64,000 bases of DNA from Thermococcus sp. 18S1. GTDB taxonomy: Archaea; Methanobacteriota_B; Thermococci; Thermococcales; Thermococcaceae. Position numbers and translations under genes: made by a program. The notes under the pieces were generated by a model. It searched no databases. It saw only the letters and a program-made list of their open reading frames with translations, and was not told the DNA's origin. Location: NCBI RefSeq assembly GCF_012027645.1, contig NZ_SNUU01000001.1, positions 930,001 through 994,000 on the forward strand, in the 5' to 3' direction. Below, one piece after another: positions 31,496 through 40,492 of the stretch; within the stretch, counting starts at the first letter, position 1, and each line of letters starts with the position of its first letter.

Positions 31496-32530
31496 ATGCA
31501 TGAGGTTTCGATGCGAGAGATACTGGAGAAGCTGCGAGAGCTCGGCGCGGAAAGGGTGCTCATTCAGACGCCGGAGGGTCTGAAGCGCGAGGCCCAGGCG
31601 CTGGCAGACTTTCTTGAGGAGAACAGGATAGAGGCCATAATAAGCGGTGACATCAACTACGGTGCCTGCGACCCCGCCGACCGGGAGGCGAGGCTCCTCG
31701 GCTGCGACGCGCTTATACACCTGGGGCACTCGTACATGATGCTCCATCTGGAGGTTCCAGCGATATTCGTTCCTGCCTTTGCGAACGTTGATGTTGTCCC
31801 ATCACTCGAGAAGAACCTTGACGAGGTACGAAAGCTGGGGAGGAGGATAGCCCTCGTCACGACCGCCCAGCACATCCACCAACTTGAGCGGGCGAGGGCG
31901 TTTTTGGAAAAACACGGCTTTGAGGTTATTATTGGAAAAGGGGACTCCCGCGTCAGCTGGCCGGGCCAGATTCTCGGCTGCAACTTTGCCGCGGCCAAGG
32001 TGGATGCCGAGGGGGTTCTCTTCATAGGGGCCGGCTACTTCCATCCTCTGGGGGCTGCACTGGCGACGAGGAAGCCAACCCTCGCGGTAAACCCATACTC
32101 CGGCGATGCCATTTGGATGGATAACGAGGCCGAAAGGCTCATCAGGAGACGCTGGGCACAGATAGCAAAGGCCATGGATGCGGAGCGCTTCGGCGTGATA
32201 ACAAGCACCAAGAAGGGCCAGCTCCGCCTGGCGGAGGCGAAGCGCGTGGTAAAGCTCCTCCGTGAGCACGGGAAATACGCGAGGCTCATGGCCATGAACC
32301 ACATCAGCTACCCCGCCCTCGAGGGCTTTGACTTCGATGCGTACGTCGTAGTCGCCTGCCCGCGCGTTCCGATAGATGACTACGAGAACTGGAGGAAGCC
32401 GGTGCTGACGCCGCCGGAGGTCGAGATACTCCTGGGCCTGCGCGAGGACTACGCCTTTGACGAGATACTCGGGGTGGGGAGGAAGGAAGACGAGCCGATC
32501 GGCATCGCGCTCCACGGTGGTGGGAAGTGA
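31496..32530 (+). CDS. dph2: Diphthamide synthase Dph2 (radical 3-amino-3-carboxypropyl transferase)
   Basis: Protein of 344 residues that moves the aminocarboxypropyl group of SAM to the EF-2 histidine, the first diphthamide step. Cluster cysteines C58 (GACDP), C162 (GCNFA) and C288 (ACPRVP) match the three ligands of Pyrococcus Dph2, one in each domain. The ATG follows TCGGTGAG; a TATA-like GATTTAAAGG near 31457 sets the start. The next gene overlaps by 4 nt. Confidence 0.94.
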   Translation: MHEVSMREILEKLRELGAERVLIQTPEGLKREAQALADFLEENRIEAIISGDINYGACDPADREARLLGCDALIHLGHSYMMLHLEVPAIFVPAFANVDVVPSLEKNLDEVRKLGRRIALVTTAQHIHQLERARAFLEKHGFEVIIGKGDSRVSWPGQILGCNFAAAKVDAEGVLFIGAGYFHPLGAALATRKPTLAVNPYSGDAIWMDNEAERLIRRRWAQIAKAMDAERFGVITSTKKGQLRLAEAKRVVKLLREHGKYARLMAMNHISYPALEGFDFDAYVVVACPRVPIDDYENWRKPVLTPPEVEILLGLREDYAFDEILGVGRKEDEPIGIALHGGGK

Positions 32531-33138
32531 AGAAGAAGCACCTCGCTATTGCCCTTTCCCGCCTTGAGGGTTTCAAAAATCCCAAACCCGAGCTCGAGCA
32601 ATACCGGACTCCTGGGAACGTCGCCGCGGAGCTCCTCTGGTTAGCCCACTCTCTGGGGGACATTGGGGGAAGGGTCGTGGGGGACCTGGGTGCGGGAACC
32701 GGTGTTCTCTCCATCGGTGCCTGCCTCCTCGGTGCCGCGGGGGTTTACGCCGTTGAGGTGGACGAAACCGCGCTTGAGGTCGCTAGAGAAAACGCCCGCT
32801 CCCTTGGTATGGAGGAGTGCATCGAGTTCATTCACTCGGAGGTCTCCCGTTTTGGGAGGAAGGTGGACACGGTTGTGATGAACCCCCCCTTCGGCAGCCA
32901 GAACCCCCACGCTGACAGGCCTTTTCTGCTCAAGGCTTTTGAAGTGAGCGATGTCGTTTATTCCATACACCTGGCCAAACCTGAGGTGAGGCGTTTCATA
33001 GAGGCTTTTGTTGGGGACGCCGGTTTCGAGATAACCCACAGGATAACGCTCCCCTTTGAGATTCCGGCCCAGTTCTTCTTCCACAGGAAGAGACTGGAAA
33101 GGGTCCTGGTGGACATTTATAGACTTGAGAGAACATAA
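32527..33138 (+). CDS. METTL5-like RNA/DNA m6A methyltransferase
   Basis: Protein of 203 residues. SAM motif I DLGAGTGVLSIGA near 53-65 and catalytic NPPFG at 119-123, the N-P-P-F signature of N6-adenine methyltransferases. The pattern TPGNVAAELLWLAHS before motif I and the small size match the METTL5 group, which modifies an adenine in the small-subunit rRNA in eukaryotes. GTG start inside GTGA overlapping dph2. The archaeal substrate is inferred. Confidence 0.85.
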   Translation: MKKKHLAIALSRLEGFKNPKPELEQYRTPGNVAAELLWLAHSLGDIGGRVVGDLGAGTGVLSIGACLLGAAGVYAVEVDETALEVARENARSLGMEECIEFIHSEVSRFGRKVDTVVMNPPFGSQNPHADRPFLLKAFEVSDVVYSIHLAKPEVRRFIEAFVGDAGFEITHRITLPFEIPAQFFFHRKRLERVLVDIYRLERT

Positions 33139-33198
33139 AGCGAAAACGATATATTGGATGACGTTCAATTTATTGTGGGTAGAATAGGGGGTGGGCGT

Positions 33199-34149
33199 AT
33201 GGATCAAATTAAGGAGATACTCACATCCTGGCAGGCGATGGATGTAATCAATATCGCAAACGATGATGATCATGTGCTTATGTACCTTCTTGGATTGCTG
33301 GATGACGATGACAGCACCATCCGCCTTCGAGCCCTTGTGGCCATTGGAAAGCTCCTCGAGGACTCTGATGCAGGGGTTAGGACGCTCATACTGAACCAGG
33401 GTTTCATGTCTCTGGCCGGCAGGCTCACCGATGAGGATCCAAGGGTCGTTTACAGGGCCCTGGAGGTTCTCACACCTCTTCTTGAGAACGCTTCCCTCGA
33501 TGAGGAGCGCTTCATTGTTCTTCTGGACGCAGCAGCTCAGGTGATGGCGGGGGGAGATACCCTAACCTGCCTCTCGATACTCGACCTTTTTGAGAGGGTG
33601 CAGGTGCCGCCCCTCGGAAAAGATGGGCTCTCAAAGGTTCGTTCCCTCGTGTTCTCGGACTCCCTGTGGGCCAGGCTCCTGGGTCTCCGCGTTCTCCTTA
33701 ACATGGGCACGATTGCAGGCTACTGGGAGTTCCTGGCTGCCAGTATGGCGTCACTGCTCTCGAGCGGCAACGCCCTGATGATTGAGCTCGGGATTGATTT
33801 CTTGGAGGAGGTTCTGGAATTCCACGTGACACCGGAGATGATGAGACGGCTCGTTCGCTTCACCTCTCTGCTCCGGGCGGTTGAGACAGGGGAAGAAAAC
33901 GTTTTCCTGCGTACTCGGGCTGGAAAAGTCAGAAAGGACCTGGAGAACGCGCTGTTTTCTTATTACAGTTCCAGGCATGAGGAGGCTCTTGAGGCGGTCA
34001 GATCGCTCCTGAGCGACGGACGTGGCGAGGATGCCCTCTTTCTCCTGTTCATTATCGGGAAAACCGACCTCCTTCTTCGTATGTGGGAGGAGAACGGCGG
34101 CATCGAACCCGAGCTCATAGAGGTTCTCAGGCCCAGCAGGTCCGTGTAA
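33199..34149 (+). CDS. HEAT-repeat protein of unknown function
   Basis: Protein of 316 residues of repeated helix pairs (LLDDDDSTIRLRALVAIGKL, RLTDEDPRVVYRALEVLTPL), i.e. HEAT/armadillo repeats, strongest in the first half. No signal peptide, so probably a cytoplasmic scaffold. The ATG at 33199 follows GGGGGTGGGCGT. It stands alone between two methyltransferase genes. Confidence 0.65.
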   Translation: MDQIKEILTSWQAMDVINIANDDDHVLMYLLGLLDDDDSTIRLRALVAIGKLLEDSDAGVRTLILNQGFMSLAGRLTDEDPRVVYRALEVLTPLLENASLDEERFIVLLDAAAQVMAGGDTLTCLSILDLFERVQVPPLGKDGLSKVRSLVFSDSLWARLLGLRVLLNMGTIAGYWEFLAASMASLLSSGNALMIELGIDFLEEVLEFHVTPEMMRRLVRFTSLLRAVETGEENVFLRTRAGKVRKDLENALFSYYSSRHEEALEAVRSLLSDGRGEDALFLLFIIGKTDLLLRMWEENGGIEPELIEVLRPSRSV

Positions 34150-34210
34150 TTCTCTCCCACTTTTTGGGCGAAAGCGATATATGCCGGTCCCCTCTAGATG
34201 ACGGTGGAGG

Positions 34211-35545
34211 ATGAAGGTGGCCAAATTAAAACTAAGCGACAGGCAGCTGTATGCACTCATAGAGGCGGTTAAACTCGGGGAGGAAATCAAGCCCAGCCAG
34301 AGCGCCAAGAGAAAGGCCTTCGCAAAGTACAGGATCGACGGCTGGGAGAACTCGAAGCTGACGGGCATATTCTACTCCCTCCAGCGCAGACTCGGCCTAA
34401 TAGACGAGATAATCGAGGAGCTCGTCGGCGTTTCGCCCCTTATCCTCGATCCCTGGCTGAGGGCAACCATGAGGGTGGCCGTTGAGGTGGCCGTTTTTAG
34501 GGACCCCAGTGAAAAGACGCGGCAACATCTGAAGGGCCTCGCCCAGTTTCTGTCGAAGAGAACCCATCCCTACACCGGCTATTACTACTACGACATCCTG
34601 CCGAGGATACTCGAGTACATGCCTGTCATCGACAGTGAGGAGAAGCGTCTGAAGTGGGACTACCTGTTTCCGGAATGGTTCATACGGCGCATGAGGGGGC
34701 TCCTCGGTGACGAGGCGGAGGGGCTCCTTAAGGCACTCAACGAGACCCTGCCGACGAGCATCAGGGTTAACCTTCTGAAGAGCAGCGTTGAAGAAGTTGA
34801 GGATTATCTGAATAAAAAGAACGTCCGATACGAGAGAAGCGGGAGAGTGCCTACCGTCATCCGTATTCTCGACCCGTTCAACCCCGAATGGCTCTTCAAC
34901 AAGGGGTTTGCCATCGCGCAGGAGGAGGCGGCAGCGGTTGCCGCCCTGGTTTTGGCCCCGGAGCCGGGGGAAACGGTCGTGGATCTCGCCGCCGCCCCCG
35001 GAGGCAAAACCGCCCACATGGCGGAACTGATGAAAAACGAGGGCAAAATCTACGCCTTCGATGTGGACGGGGCCAGGATAAAACGCATGCGCGAGGTTCT
35101 CAAGCGTACGGGTGTTGAGATTGCGGAGACCGCCAGGGCGGACGGCAGAAAGGCCCCTGGCCTGCTGGGGGAGGGAATCGCCGACAGGGTGATGCTCGAT
35201 GCGCCCTGCACCAGCGACGGGACGATAGCGAAGAACCCCGAGCTCAGGTGGCGCCTTCGCGAGAAGAACATTCCGAAGGTTGTGACCCTGCAGAGGGAGC
35301 TCATAGAAAGCGCCTGGAGGCTTCTGAAGCCTGGCGGAAGGATGCTTTACTCCACCTGCTCCATGCTTCCCGAGGAGAACGAGGGTGTGGTCGAGTGGTT
35401 CCTGGGAAGGCACGATGATGCCCAGCTGGTGCCCCTGGACGGTCCCTACGATGAAGGCTTTCTGCCCGGAACCATGAGGGCGTGGCCCCACAGGCATAGG
35501 ACGATAGGATTCTTCTACGCCCTGATAGAAAAGAAGGGGGATTAG
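34211..35545 (+). CDS. NOP2/Sun-type RNA m5C methyltransferase (RsmB family)
   Basis: Protein of 444 residues. An N-terminal NusB-like helical region (about 1-150) is followed by the catalytic domain: motif I VVDLAAAPGGKTAHMAEL, motif IV DAPCTSDGT with one active cysteine and motif VI STCSMLPEENEGVVE with the nucleophilic one. The order fits m5C enzymes. Archaeal members act on tRNA or rRNA; the specific site is not evident. GGTGGAGG precedes the ATG; the last 4 nt overlap the convergent MscS gene. Confidence 0.9.
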   Translation: MKVAKLKLSDRQLYALIEAVKLGEEIKPSQSAKRKAFAKYRIDGWENSKLTGIFYSLQRRLGLIDEIIEELVGVSPLILDPWLRATMRVAVEVAVFRDPSEKTRQHLKGLAQFLSKRTHPYTGYYYYDILPRILEYMPVIDSEEKRLKWDYLFPEWFIRRMRGLLGDEAEGLLKALNETLPTSIRVNLLKSSVEEVEDYLNKKNVRYERSGRVPTVIRILDPFNPEWLFNKGFAIAQEEAAAVAALVLAPEPGETVVDLAAAPGGKTAHMAELMKNEGKIYAFDVDGARIKRMREVLKRTGVEIAETARADGRKAPGLLGEGIADRVMLDAPCTSDGTIAKNPELRWRLREKNIPKVVTLQRELIESAWRLLKPGGRMLYSTCSMLPEENEGVVEWFLGRHDDAQLVPLDGPYDEGFLPGTMRAWPHRHRTIGFFYALIEKKGD

Positions 35546-36645
35546 GCCCCCTCTTCGCTTTCCTCCGATTTCTTGGGTGGCTCCTCGATTCTGACCTTCA
35601 GCTCGTTGGCGAACCAGTTCACCCTCTGCGGGAACGGTATCTCTATTCCCGCCTCGTCGAGGGCCTTTTTGACGTCGTGGATTATCCTCGTCCTGACCGC
35701 GAACCACCTTTCACTGGGTGCCCAGGCCTTTATGGCTATGTTCACCGAGCTTTCGCCGAGGTCGGTGACGTACACGAGCGGTTCCGGCTCGACGAGGACG
35801 AAGGGGATGTCGTCGAGGACTTTTTTTATTACCTCGACTGCCCTCTCAGCGTCGGCGGCGTACGCGATGCCGATGTTAACATCCACACGCCTAACAGGGT
35901 AGCGCATGAAGTTCACTATGTTGCTGTTGAAGAGCTTCTCGTTCGGTATCCTTATGAGCGTACCGTCCCACGCGCGTATCCTCGTGGAGAGGATTCTTAT
36001 GTCCTCCACGACGCCCTCCAGCTCGCCTATCTTGACCTGGTCGCCTATCAGCAGGGGCTTGTCAAAGTACATGAAAACGCCTGATATGAAGTTCGAAACG
36101 ACTGTCTGAGCAGAAAAACCAAGAACGATACCCGTTATTCCGGCCGCGGCCAGCAGGGCGCTCAGTTCTGTGCTCACCCCCGCGAAGCTCAGCGCCATGA
36201 AGAAGGTGATGGTTATGAAGACGTAGTAGAAGACCTTCGCCTTGACTATAGTGTCGGGCTGGGCCTTCTTCCCAGAGCTCATTATCATGTAGTCCTTGGA
36301 CTTCTTTGCTATCAGGTACGAGAAGTAAAAGAAGCCCATCGCGAAGGCTATGTTGCCCACGGTGGTCGGTCCCAGCCCGTAGCTCATTATGCCGAGCAGG
36401 TACAGGGCCCAGATGATGCCCCCGAGCACGAACATCCTGAAGACTATATCCGCGGTATCCTCGTTGATTATCCATGTCAGGCTCGTTTCCTTTGACTTTC
36501 TGATGATTATCTTCCTGACCACCCTTCCGAGGACTATCATGCCGAATATTATCAGGGCCGCTTCCACAAGGGTCAGCAGGCTGAGGTCTATCTGAATCGG
36601 TGCAGGTGAGGTCGATGGGGCCGTTGTGGTGTTGTTAGCTGCCAT
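35542..36645 (-). CDS. mscS: Small-conductance mechanosensitive channel (MscS family)
   Basis: Protein of 367 residues. Four N-terminal membrane helices are followed by the pore helix and beta domain: GITGIVLGFSAQTVVSNFIS near 178-198 and MYFDKPLLIGDQVKIGELEG after it, then a C-terminal alpha/beta domain. The ATG at 36645 shares one base with the stop of the upstream DUF432 gene (TGATG). It would release osmolytes on hypo-osmotic shock. Confidence 0.92.
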   Translation of the reverse strand: MAANNTTTAPSTSPAPIQIDLSLLTLVEAALIIFGMIVLGRVVRKIIIRKSKETSLTWIINEDTADIVFRMFVLGGIIWALYLLGIMSYGLGPTTVGNIAFAMGFFYFSYLIAKKSKDYMIMSSGKKAQPDTIVKAKVFYYVFITITFFMALSFAGVSTELSALLAAAGITGIVLGFSAQTVVSNFISGVFMYFDKPLLIGDQVKIGELEGVVEDIRILSTRIRAWDGTLIRIPNEKLFNSNIVNFMRYPVRRVDVNIGIAYAADAERAVEVIKKVLDDIPFVLVEPEPLVYVTDLGESSVNIAIKAWAPSERWFAVRTRIIHDVKKALDEAGIEIPFPQRVNWFANELKVRIEEPPKKSEESEEGA

Positions 36646-37286
36646 CACGACCACCTCATTCTGAAGTTGGGGAGCGGTTCCGCCTCGTGGGTGGGCTTCA
36701 GAGTCCCGTCGGGGGGGTTTCCCGTGTTGTTGACCTCGTATATCTCCTTCGTCAGCAGGATTATGAGGGGGTAGTACGCCTTATTCTCCTCGTAGAACAT
36801 CACGCTGTTCCTTATCGGGAACACTATCCTCTCCACCATCTTCCAGCTTTCTGTTGGGTTGCTGATGACGAGCTTCACTACCCCTGGGGAATCGGGGGGC
36901 TTTTCATAAAAGTCGCTCTCGTGGTACCTCGCTATGACTCCCACAGTCTTCTCGCCGTAGAGGGTGTATTTTTCCCGCCCCACGGTGAAGCGGTCTATCT
37001 CGAGGTCGCCGCTCTTCACCGAGATATCAATCGGGGCGGAGAGGTACCCCATCAGCCGTTCCTTTGGGGGAACAGCGATCCTCTCGGAGAGCTTTATGAA
37101 CAGAAACTTCACACCATAGCCCTCTGCAGGGGCCGGGAGGATGAGGAACTTTCCCTTTCCCCTTTTTATCAGAACCCTCGTCTCATCCCGACGGTAGAGG
37201 ATCTTGTCTTCTGACTCCTCAACGAGATGGATTTTTTTGTCCATGATTTTGATGAACTGGGTCCTGAGCTCGTGCTCACCAAACAT
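36645..37286 (-). CDS. DUF432 protein, probable partner of MscS
   Basis: Protein of 213 residues starting MFGEHELRTQFIKIMDKKIH at 37286. A TATA-like CTTTAAATC at 37309-37317 places the transcription start at the ATG, so it is probably leaderless. DUF432 genes are often next to mscS in archaea. It is soluble and beta-rich, without catalytic motifs. The coupled stop/start suggests it binds or modulates the channel; this is inference. Confidence 0.75.
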   Translation of the reverse strand: MFGEHELRTQFIKIMDKKIHLVEESEDKILYRRDETRVLIKRGKGKFLILPAPAEGYGVKFLFIKLSERIAVPPKERLMGYLSAPIDISVKSGDLEIDRFTVGREKYTLYGEKTVGVIARYHESDFYEKPPDSPGVVKLVISNPTESWKMVERIVFPIRNSVMFYEENKAYYPLIILLTKEIYEVNNTGNPPDGTLKPTHEAEPLPNFRMRWS

Positions 37287-37347
37287 GATAGAAAAATACC
37301 CCTTGAAAGATTTAAAGTTTGCCTGAAAAGTGAAAGGGTCAGAGGGC

Positions 37348-38466
37348 TCAGACCTTCTCGAATCCGATGTCCTCGATCTTGACATGGGTGAAGACGTTGG
37401 CCCCTCCCTGTTCGATGAAGACTCCCTTGGCCTCTATCGGCACCGGAAGGTTGGCCGCGAGAACAGCCTCGCCCTGGCCAGTGATGCTCCCGAGGGTGTA
37501 AGTCCACGAGACCTGCGACACCTTGAAATCTTTGCCTCCAAGGGTCATTGTTCCGTCCGGCTTCACCTCGTAGTTGTACTGGTAGCCCATCACTCCCCAG
37601 CTGCCCGTGGTTTCCTGGTAGATGTTCTCGTCCTCGAGGGCGGTCCAGAAGCCGAAGTTGTAGAACCCGTACCAGCTCATGTATATGGACTCTATGTCGG
37701 CGATGTTCGAGAGCATGTTTATGTCCCCCTCCTGATAGGGGGCCACGCTCATCTCGCCGACACCCGCGGGGTTGTAGAACTCAAAAACCTGGTCCCCGTA
37801 CTCCATCCATACCCCGACGGTATTGCCAGTGCCCGCGTAGAGGGAGGCGTAGAGTGTCAGGAAGTCCAGTGACGGGAACAGGAAGAATGTGTCCGTGTCG
37901 GAAGTCCTTTCGGTTACCCAGAGGCGGTACTCGAAGGTGCTGTTCATATCCTCGGCGTTTATCGGGGTGATCTTTCCGTAGTACTCATAAACCTCGAACT
38001 CCCCAAGATCCACCTTCTCCTGCTCCCCTGTCTCCATGTCTATCTTGTTGCCGTAAACATGTATCTTCGTCGGCCCCCTGCTCTTCTCGATCTCGTATTC
38101 GTAAATCGGGCCGCCCTCCTCGGTTCTTATCCTGAGCTTGTACTTTATGGAGGTTATGAGGTACTGCTCACCGTCTATCTGGATCGGGTTGTACGCGTCC
38201 CACGGGTTTGCCCATGATGCGTACTCCGATGTACCAGTTTCCGTTTCGGTTTCAGTTGTAGTTCCGCCCGGGCTCTCCGTAGTGCTGTATCCTTCCCCAC
38301 CACTCGTGGTTCCGCCGGTTCCCGCGCTGGTGGTTTGGCTCCCAGTGTCAGTGAGGGACTCGGATGTAGTGGGGCTCTCCTCCCCTCCGCCTCCGAGGCA
38401 TCCGCTAACGCTGACAAAAACCAAAAGTACTAGAAAAACTGCAAGAACAGTTCCAAATTTCTTCAT
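37348..38466 (-). CDS. Secreted lipoprotein of unknown function
   Basis: Protein of 372 residues with a lipobox (VSVSGC at 18-23) after a Lys-Phe-initiated hydrophobic leader. A Gly/Ser/Thr-rich linker (about 24-85) of the kind O-glycosylated in Thermococcales follows, then a beta-rich domain with many Tyr and Trp. No known family recognised. The TATA box AATTTAAATAG at about 38511-38521 and GGAGTTGAG precede the start. Monocistronic. Confidence 0.72.
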   Translation of the reverse strand: MKKFGTVLAVFLVLLVFVSVSGCLGGGGEESPTTSESLTDTGSQTTSAGTGGTTSGGEGYSTTESPGGTTTETETETGTSEYASWANPWDAYNPIQIDGEQYLITSIKYKLRIRTEEGGPIYEYEIEKSRGPTKIHVYGNKIDMETGEQEKVDLGEFEVYEYYGKITPINAEDMNSTFEYRLWVTERTSDTDTFFLFPSLDFLTLYASLYAGTGNTVGVWMEYGDQVFEFYNPAGVGEMSVAPYQEGDINMLSNIADIESIYMSWYGFYNFGFWTALEDENIYQETTGSWGVMGYQYNYEVKPDGTMTLGGKDFKVSQVSWTYTLGSITGQGEAVLAANLPVPIEAKGVFIEQGGANVFTHVKIEDIGFEKV

Positions 38467-38557
38467 ATCTTCTCAACTCCTTTCTTTCTTATATTAAATA
38501 CAAGTTTGGACTATTTAAATTTTGGGTGTTAACCTTTGGCATAGCGCCAAAGCCGGA

Positions 38558-39205
38558 TTACATTTTTCCTAGGATTTCAAAGAAACCGCTCGCCTCCCGC
38601 CCGGCGAGCCTTCCCACGTACGCGGCCAGGTCGAAGACGTGGGGGACCTTTGATATGATTCCAATGTCGGCGGTTGTGACGGTTTCGAAGGCCTTGAGCT
38701 CGAAGTCGGGGCTTTTGACGAGCCTCACCTCGGAGTTGACCCCCTCCCGGATGAGGGCTTCCTCGGTCAGCCTCTTCACCTCCCCGCTCCTTGGAACCGC
38801 GGAGCCGTAGAAGAACACCGCCTTTTCAACGCCCAGTTCCCTGAGGGCGCGGGAGAGGTCGCGGAGGAGCCGTTCCGTGCCTTCGTTGAGCCGGTACCTC
38901 CCCTGGTACTTCAAATCCCTCACGAGCCCGTCCTCACAGATTATGGCTCTTCCTTCGAGGAGCGATTCGAGTGTTATCAGGACGTTGAAGCCATCTATCC
39001 CAAGAACCCTTCCCCTGAGCTCCTCAGGTCTTAGGAGCTTTTTTCGTACCTCCTCGATCCATTCGTCCGAGAACACGCACCGGGCCAGGAGGTAGCGCTC
39101 GCCCTTGGCCAGCCTGTAGTGGTTGGCCACGAACTCGAGGGCGTACTTTTTCCGGTAGCCCCTGTTGAGGAGGTACTTCAGGTCGCGGTACGCATCGAGG
39201 AGCAT
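38558..39205 (-). CDS. DUF434 domain protein
   Basis: Protein of 215 residues of the archaeal COG2454/DUF434 type: RCVFSDEWIEEVRKKLL near 42, VLGIDGFNVLITLESLLEG near 68 and FYGSAVPRSGEVKRL near 131. The IDGFNV and conserved acidic residues recall a PIN/NYN nuclease-like core, but function is unknown. It starts without a ribosome site; TTATTTAACC near 39228-39237 would give a leaderless message. Confidence 0.75.
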   Translation of the reverse strand: MLLDAYRDLKYLLNRGYRKKYALEFVANHYRLAKGERYLLARCVFSDEWIEEVRKKLLRPEELRGRVLGIDGFNVLITLESLLEGRAIICEDGLVRDLKYQGRYRLNEGTERLLRDLSRALRELGVEKAVFFYGSAVPRSGEVKRLTEEALIREGVNSEVRLVKSPDFELKAFETVTTADIGIISKVPHVFDLAAYVGRLAGREASGFFEILGKM

Positions 39206-39226
39206 GGATAAAGAAACGGTGGAGGG

Positions 39227-39997
39227 TTAAATAACCTTCTCCATAACCTCTGTGCCGGTGTGTATTTTGAGCCTGACCCTTCCGCTCAGGAGGGAGCTTT
39301 TGACCTTCTTCGTCAGTATCTCGTCCACCTGGAAGATTCCGGCGGGATGCTTCATCCATATCTCTATGAGTATCGGCTGCTCCTCGTCGCCTTCCCTGAT
39401 CTCAACCTTATCGATGGCCAGGGCTGAAACGGCGTGAATGTCGACCTTGTCCCTCTTGTGGACGAGCCTGCTCCGCCCTGCCTCCATGTCGCAGCCGTCC
39501 GCTATCGTAACGAGCGAGCCCTCGATGGTGGTGCACGGAACGGCTTCATCGTGGGTGTAGACGGCGTTCAGCGTAAGCGCCTTGAGGAGGAGCGGGTCGT
39601 CGGTTCCGAACTCCTTCACGAGCTTCTCTATTATCGGCTCCGCCAGGAGAACGCTGAACTGGTAGTGGTTTATCCTGTGTATCATGTTCCCGGTGTCGTG
39701 GAACAGTGCTCCAAATGCCACTATGAACTTGCTCCAGCGGAAGGGCTTGCCGAGCTTCTCGGCCGTCGTCTGGATCCCGAACTTCCTGATGATGTTCAGA
39801 AGCTCCAGCGCACGCCGGGTCGTGAGCAGGACGTGGATAGGCCCGTGGTCGTTGAAGCCGTAGACGTTCAGCACGATGTAGTTGGTCGTCTCGAAGTAGT
39901 AGTGGTACTCCCTGAACGCTCTCTCGTAGAGTTCGTAGAGCTCCTCGTCGCCGAGGAGTTCCCTAATCTCGCCCAGCAGTTCTTCCTCCGTGTACAT
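39227..39997 (-). CDS. HD-domain metal-dependent phosphohydrolase
   Basis: Protein of 256 residues. HD motif FGALFHDTGNMIHR near 97-110 with upstream NDHGPIHV (His) near 49 and DGCDMEAGRSR near 173 complete the HD ligands. The C-terminal ~75 residues are a small alpha/beta domain. The substrate is unknown; nucleotide or cyclic nucleotide is likely. The ATG at 39997 follows GGGTGGAAAAG. Same strand and close behind the PIN gene. Confidence 0.8.
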   Translation of the reverse strand: MYTEEELLGEIRELLGDEELYELYERAFREYHYYFETTNYIVLNVYGFNDHGPIHVLLTTRRALELLNIIRKFGIQTTAEKLGKPFRWSKFIVAFGALFHDTGNMIHRINHYQFSVLLAEPIIEKLVKEFGTDDPLLLKALTLNAVYTHDEAVPCTTIEGSLVTIADGCDMEAGRSRLVHKRDKVDIHAVSALAIDKVEIREGDEEQPILIEIWMKHPAGIFQVDEILTKKVKSSLLSGRVRLKIHTGTEVMEKVI

Positions 39998-40040
39998 CTT
40001 TTCCACCCAATGACGTGGAGAAGAGGGGGTTTTAAGGGTT

Positions 40041-40457
40041 TCACTCCAGCATGCCCTCGAGCTCGAGTATCTTCTTCGAGCGGAGGTAGACGACCGGGAT
40101 TCCCCTCTCGCGGAGGCGCCTCTTCAGCCCCTTGTCGTTGGTGCCGACTATCACCCTCTCGTTCTTCACGGCGAAGTCGAAGATCTGGTCGTCTATGGGC
40201 CTCTCACCAAAGCGACCCATCTCAACGACCTCGAACCTCTCCGCGAGCTTTTTGGCCATCCTGATGGCGAGCAAATCCTTCCCGCGGGACTTCCTCTCTA
40301 TGACCTCCAGCTCCTGGAGGACGACGTTGGGGACAGCTATTCTGAACCTCACGTCGAGAACCCTGTTCAGCTCGGATATTATGTCCACGCCGAACTGTCC
40401 CGGAACCAGGAGAAAGTTCGTGTCCGGAATCACCAGCCATTCCCGCCTCTCTGGCAT
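40041..40457 (-). CDS. PIN-domain protein (FCF1/VapC9-like) in the aIF2-gamma operon
   Basis: Protein of 138 residues: VIPDTNFLLVPGQFGVDI near 9, LQELEVIERKSRGKD near 45 and VIVGTNDKGLKRRLRERGI near 100. These give the PIN active-site acids. The FCF1-type pattern suggests RNA cleavage, maybe in rRNA maturation, and the operon with aIF2-gamma and near S6e agrees with that. There is no antitoxin gene nearby. The ATG at 40457 follows GGTGAGGCAG. Confidence 0.82.
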   Translation of the reverse strand: MPERREWLVIPDTNFLLVPGQFGVDIISELNRVLDVRFRIAVPNVVLQELEVIERKSRGKDLLAIRMAKKLAERFEVVEMGRFGERPIDDQIFDFAVKNERVIVGTNDKGLKRRLRERGIPVVYLRSKKILELEGMLE

Positions 40458-40492
40458 CTGCCTCACCAAAGGTTAATGAAAAAGAAGAGGGC

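Noticed and set aside
40041..40457. VapC toxin of a toxin-antitoxin pair
   Set aside because: No small antitoxin gene adjacent; neighbours are translation genes.
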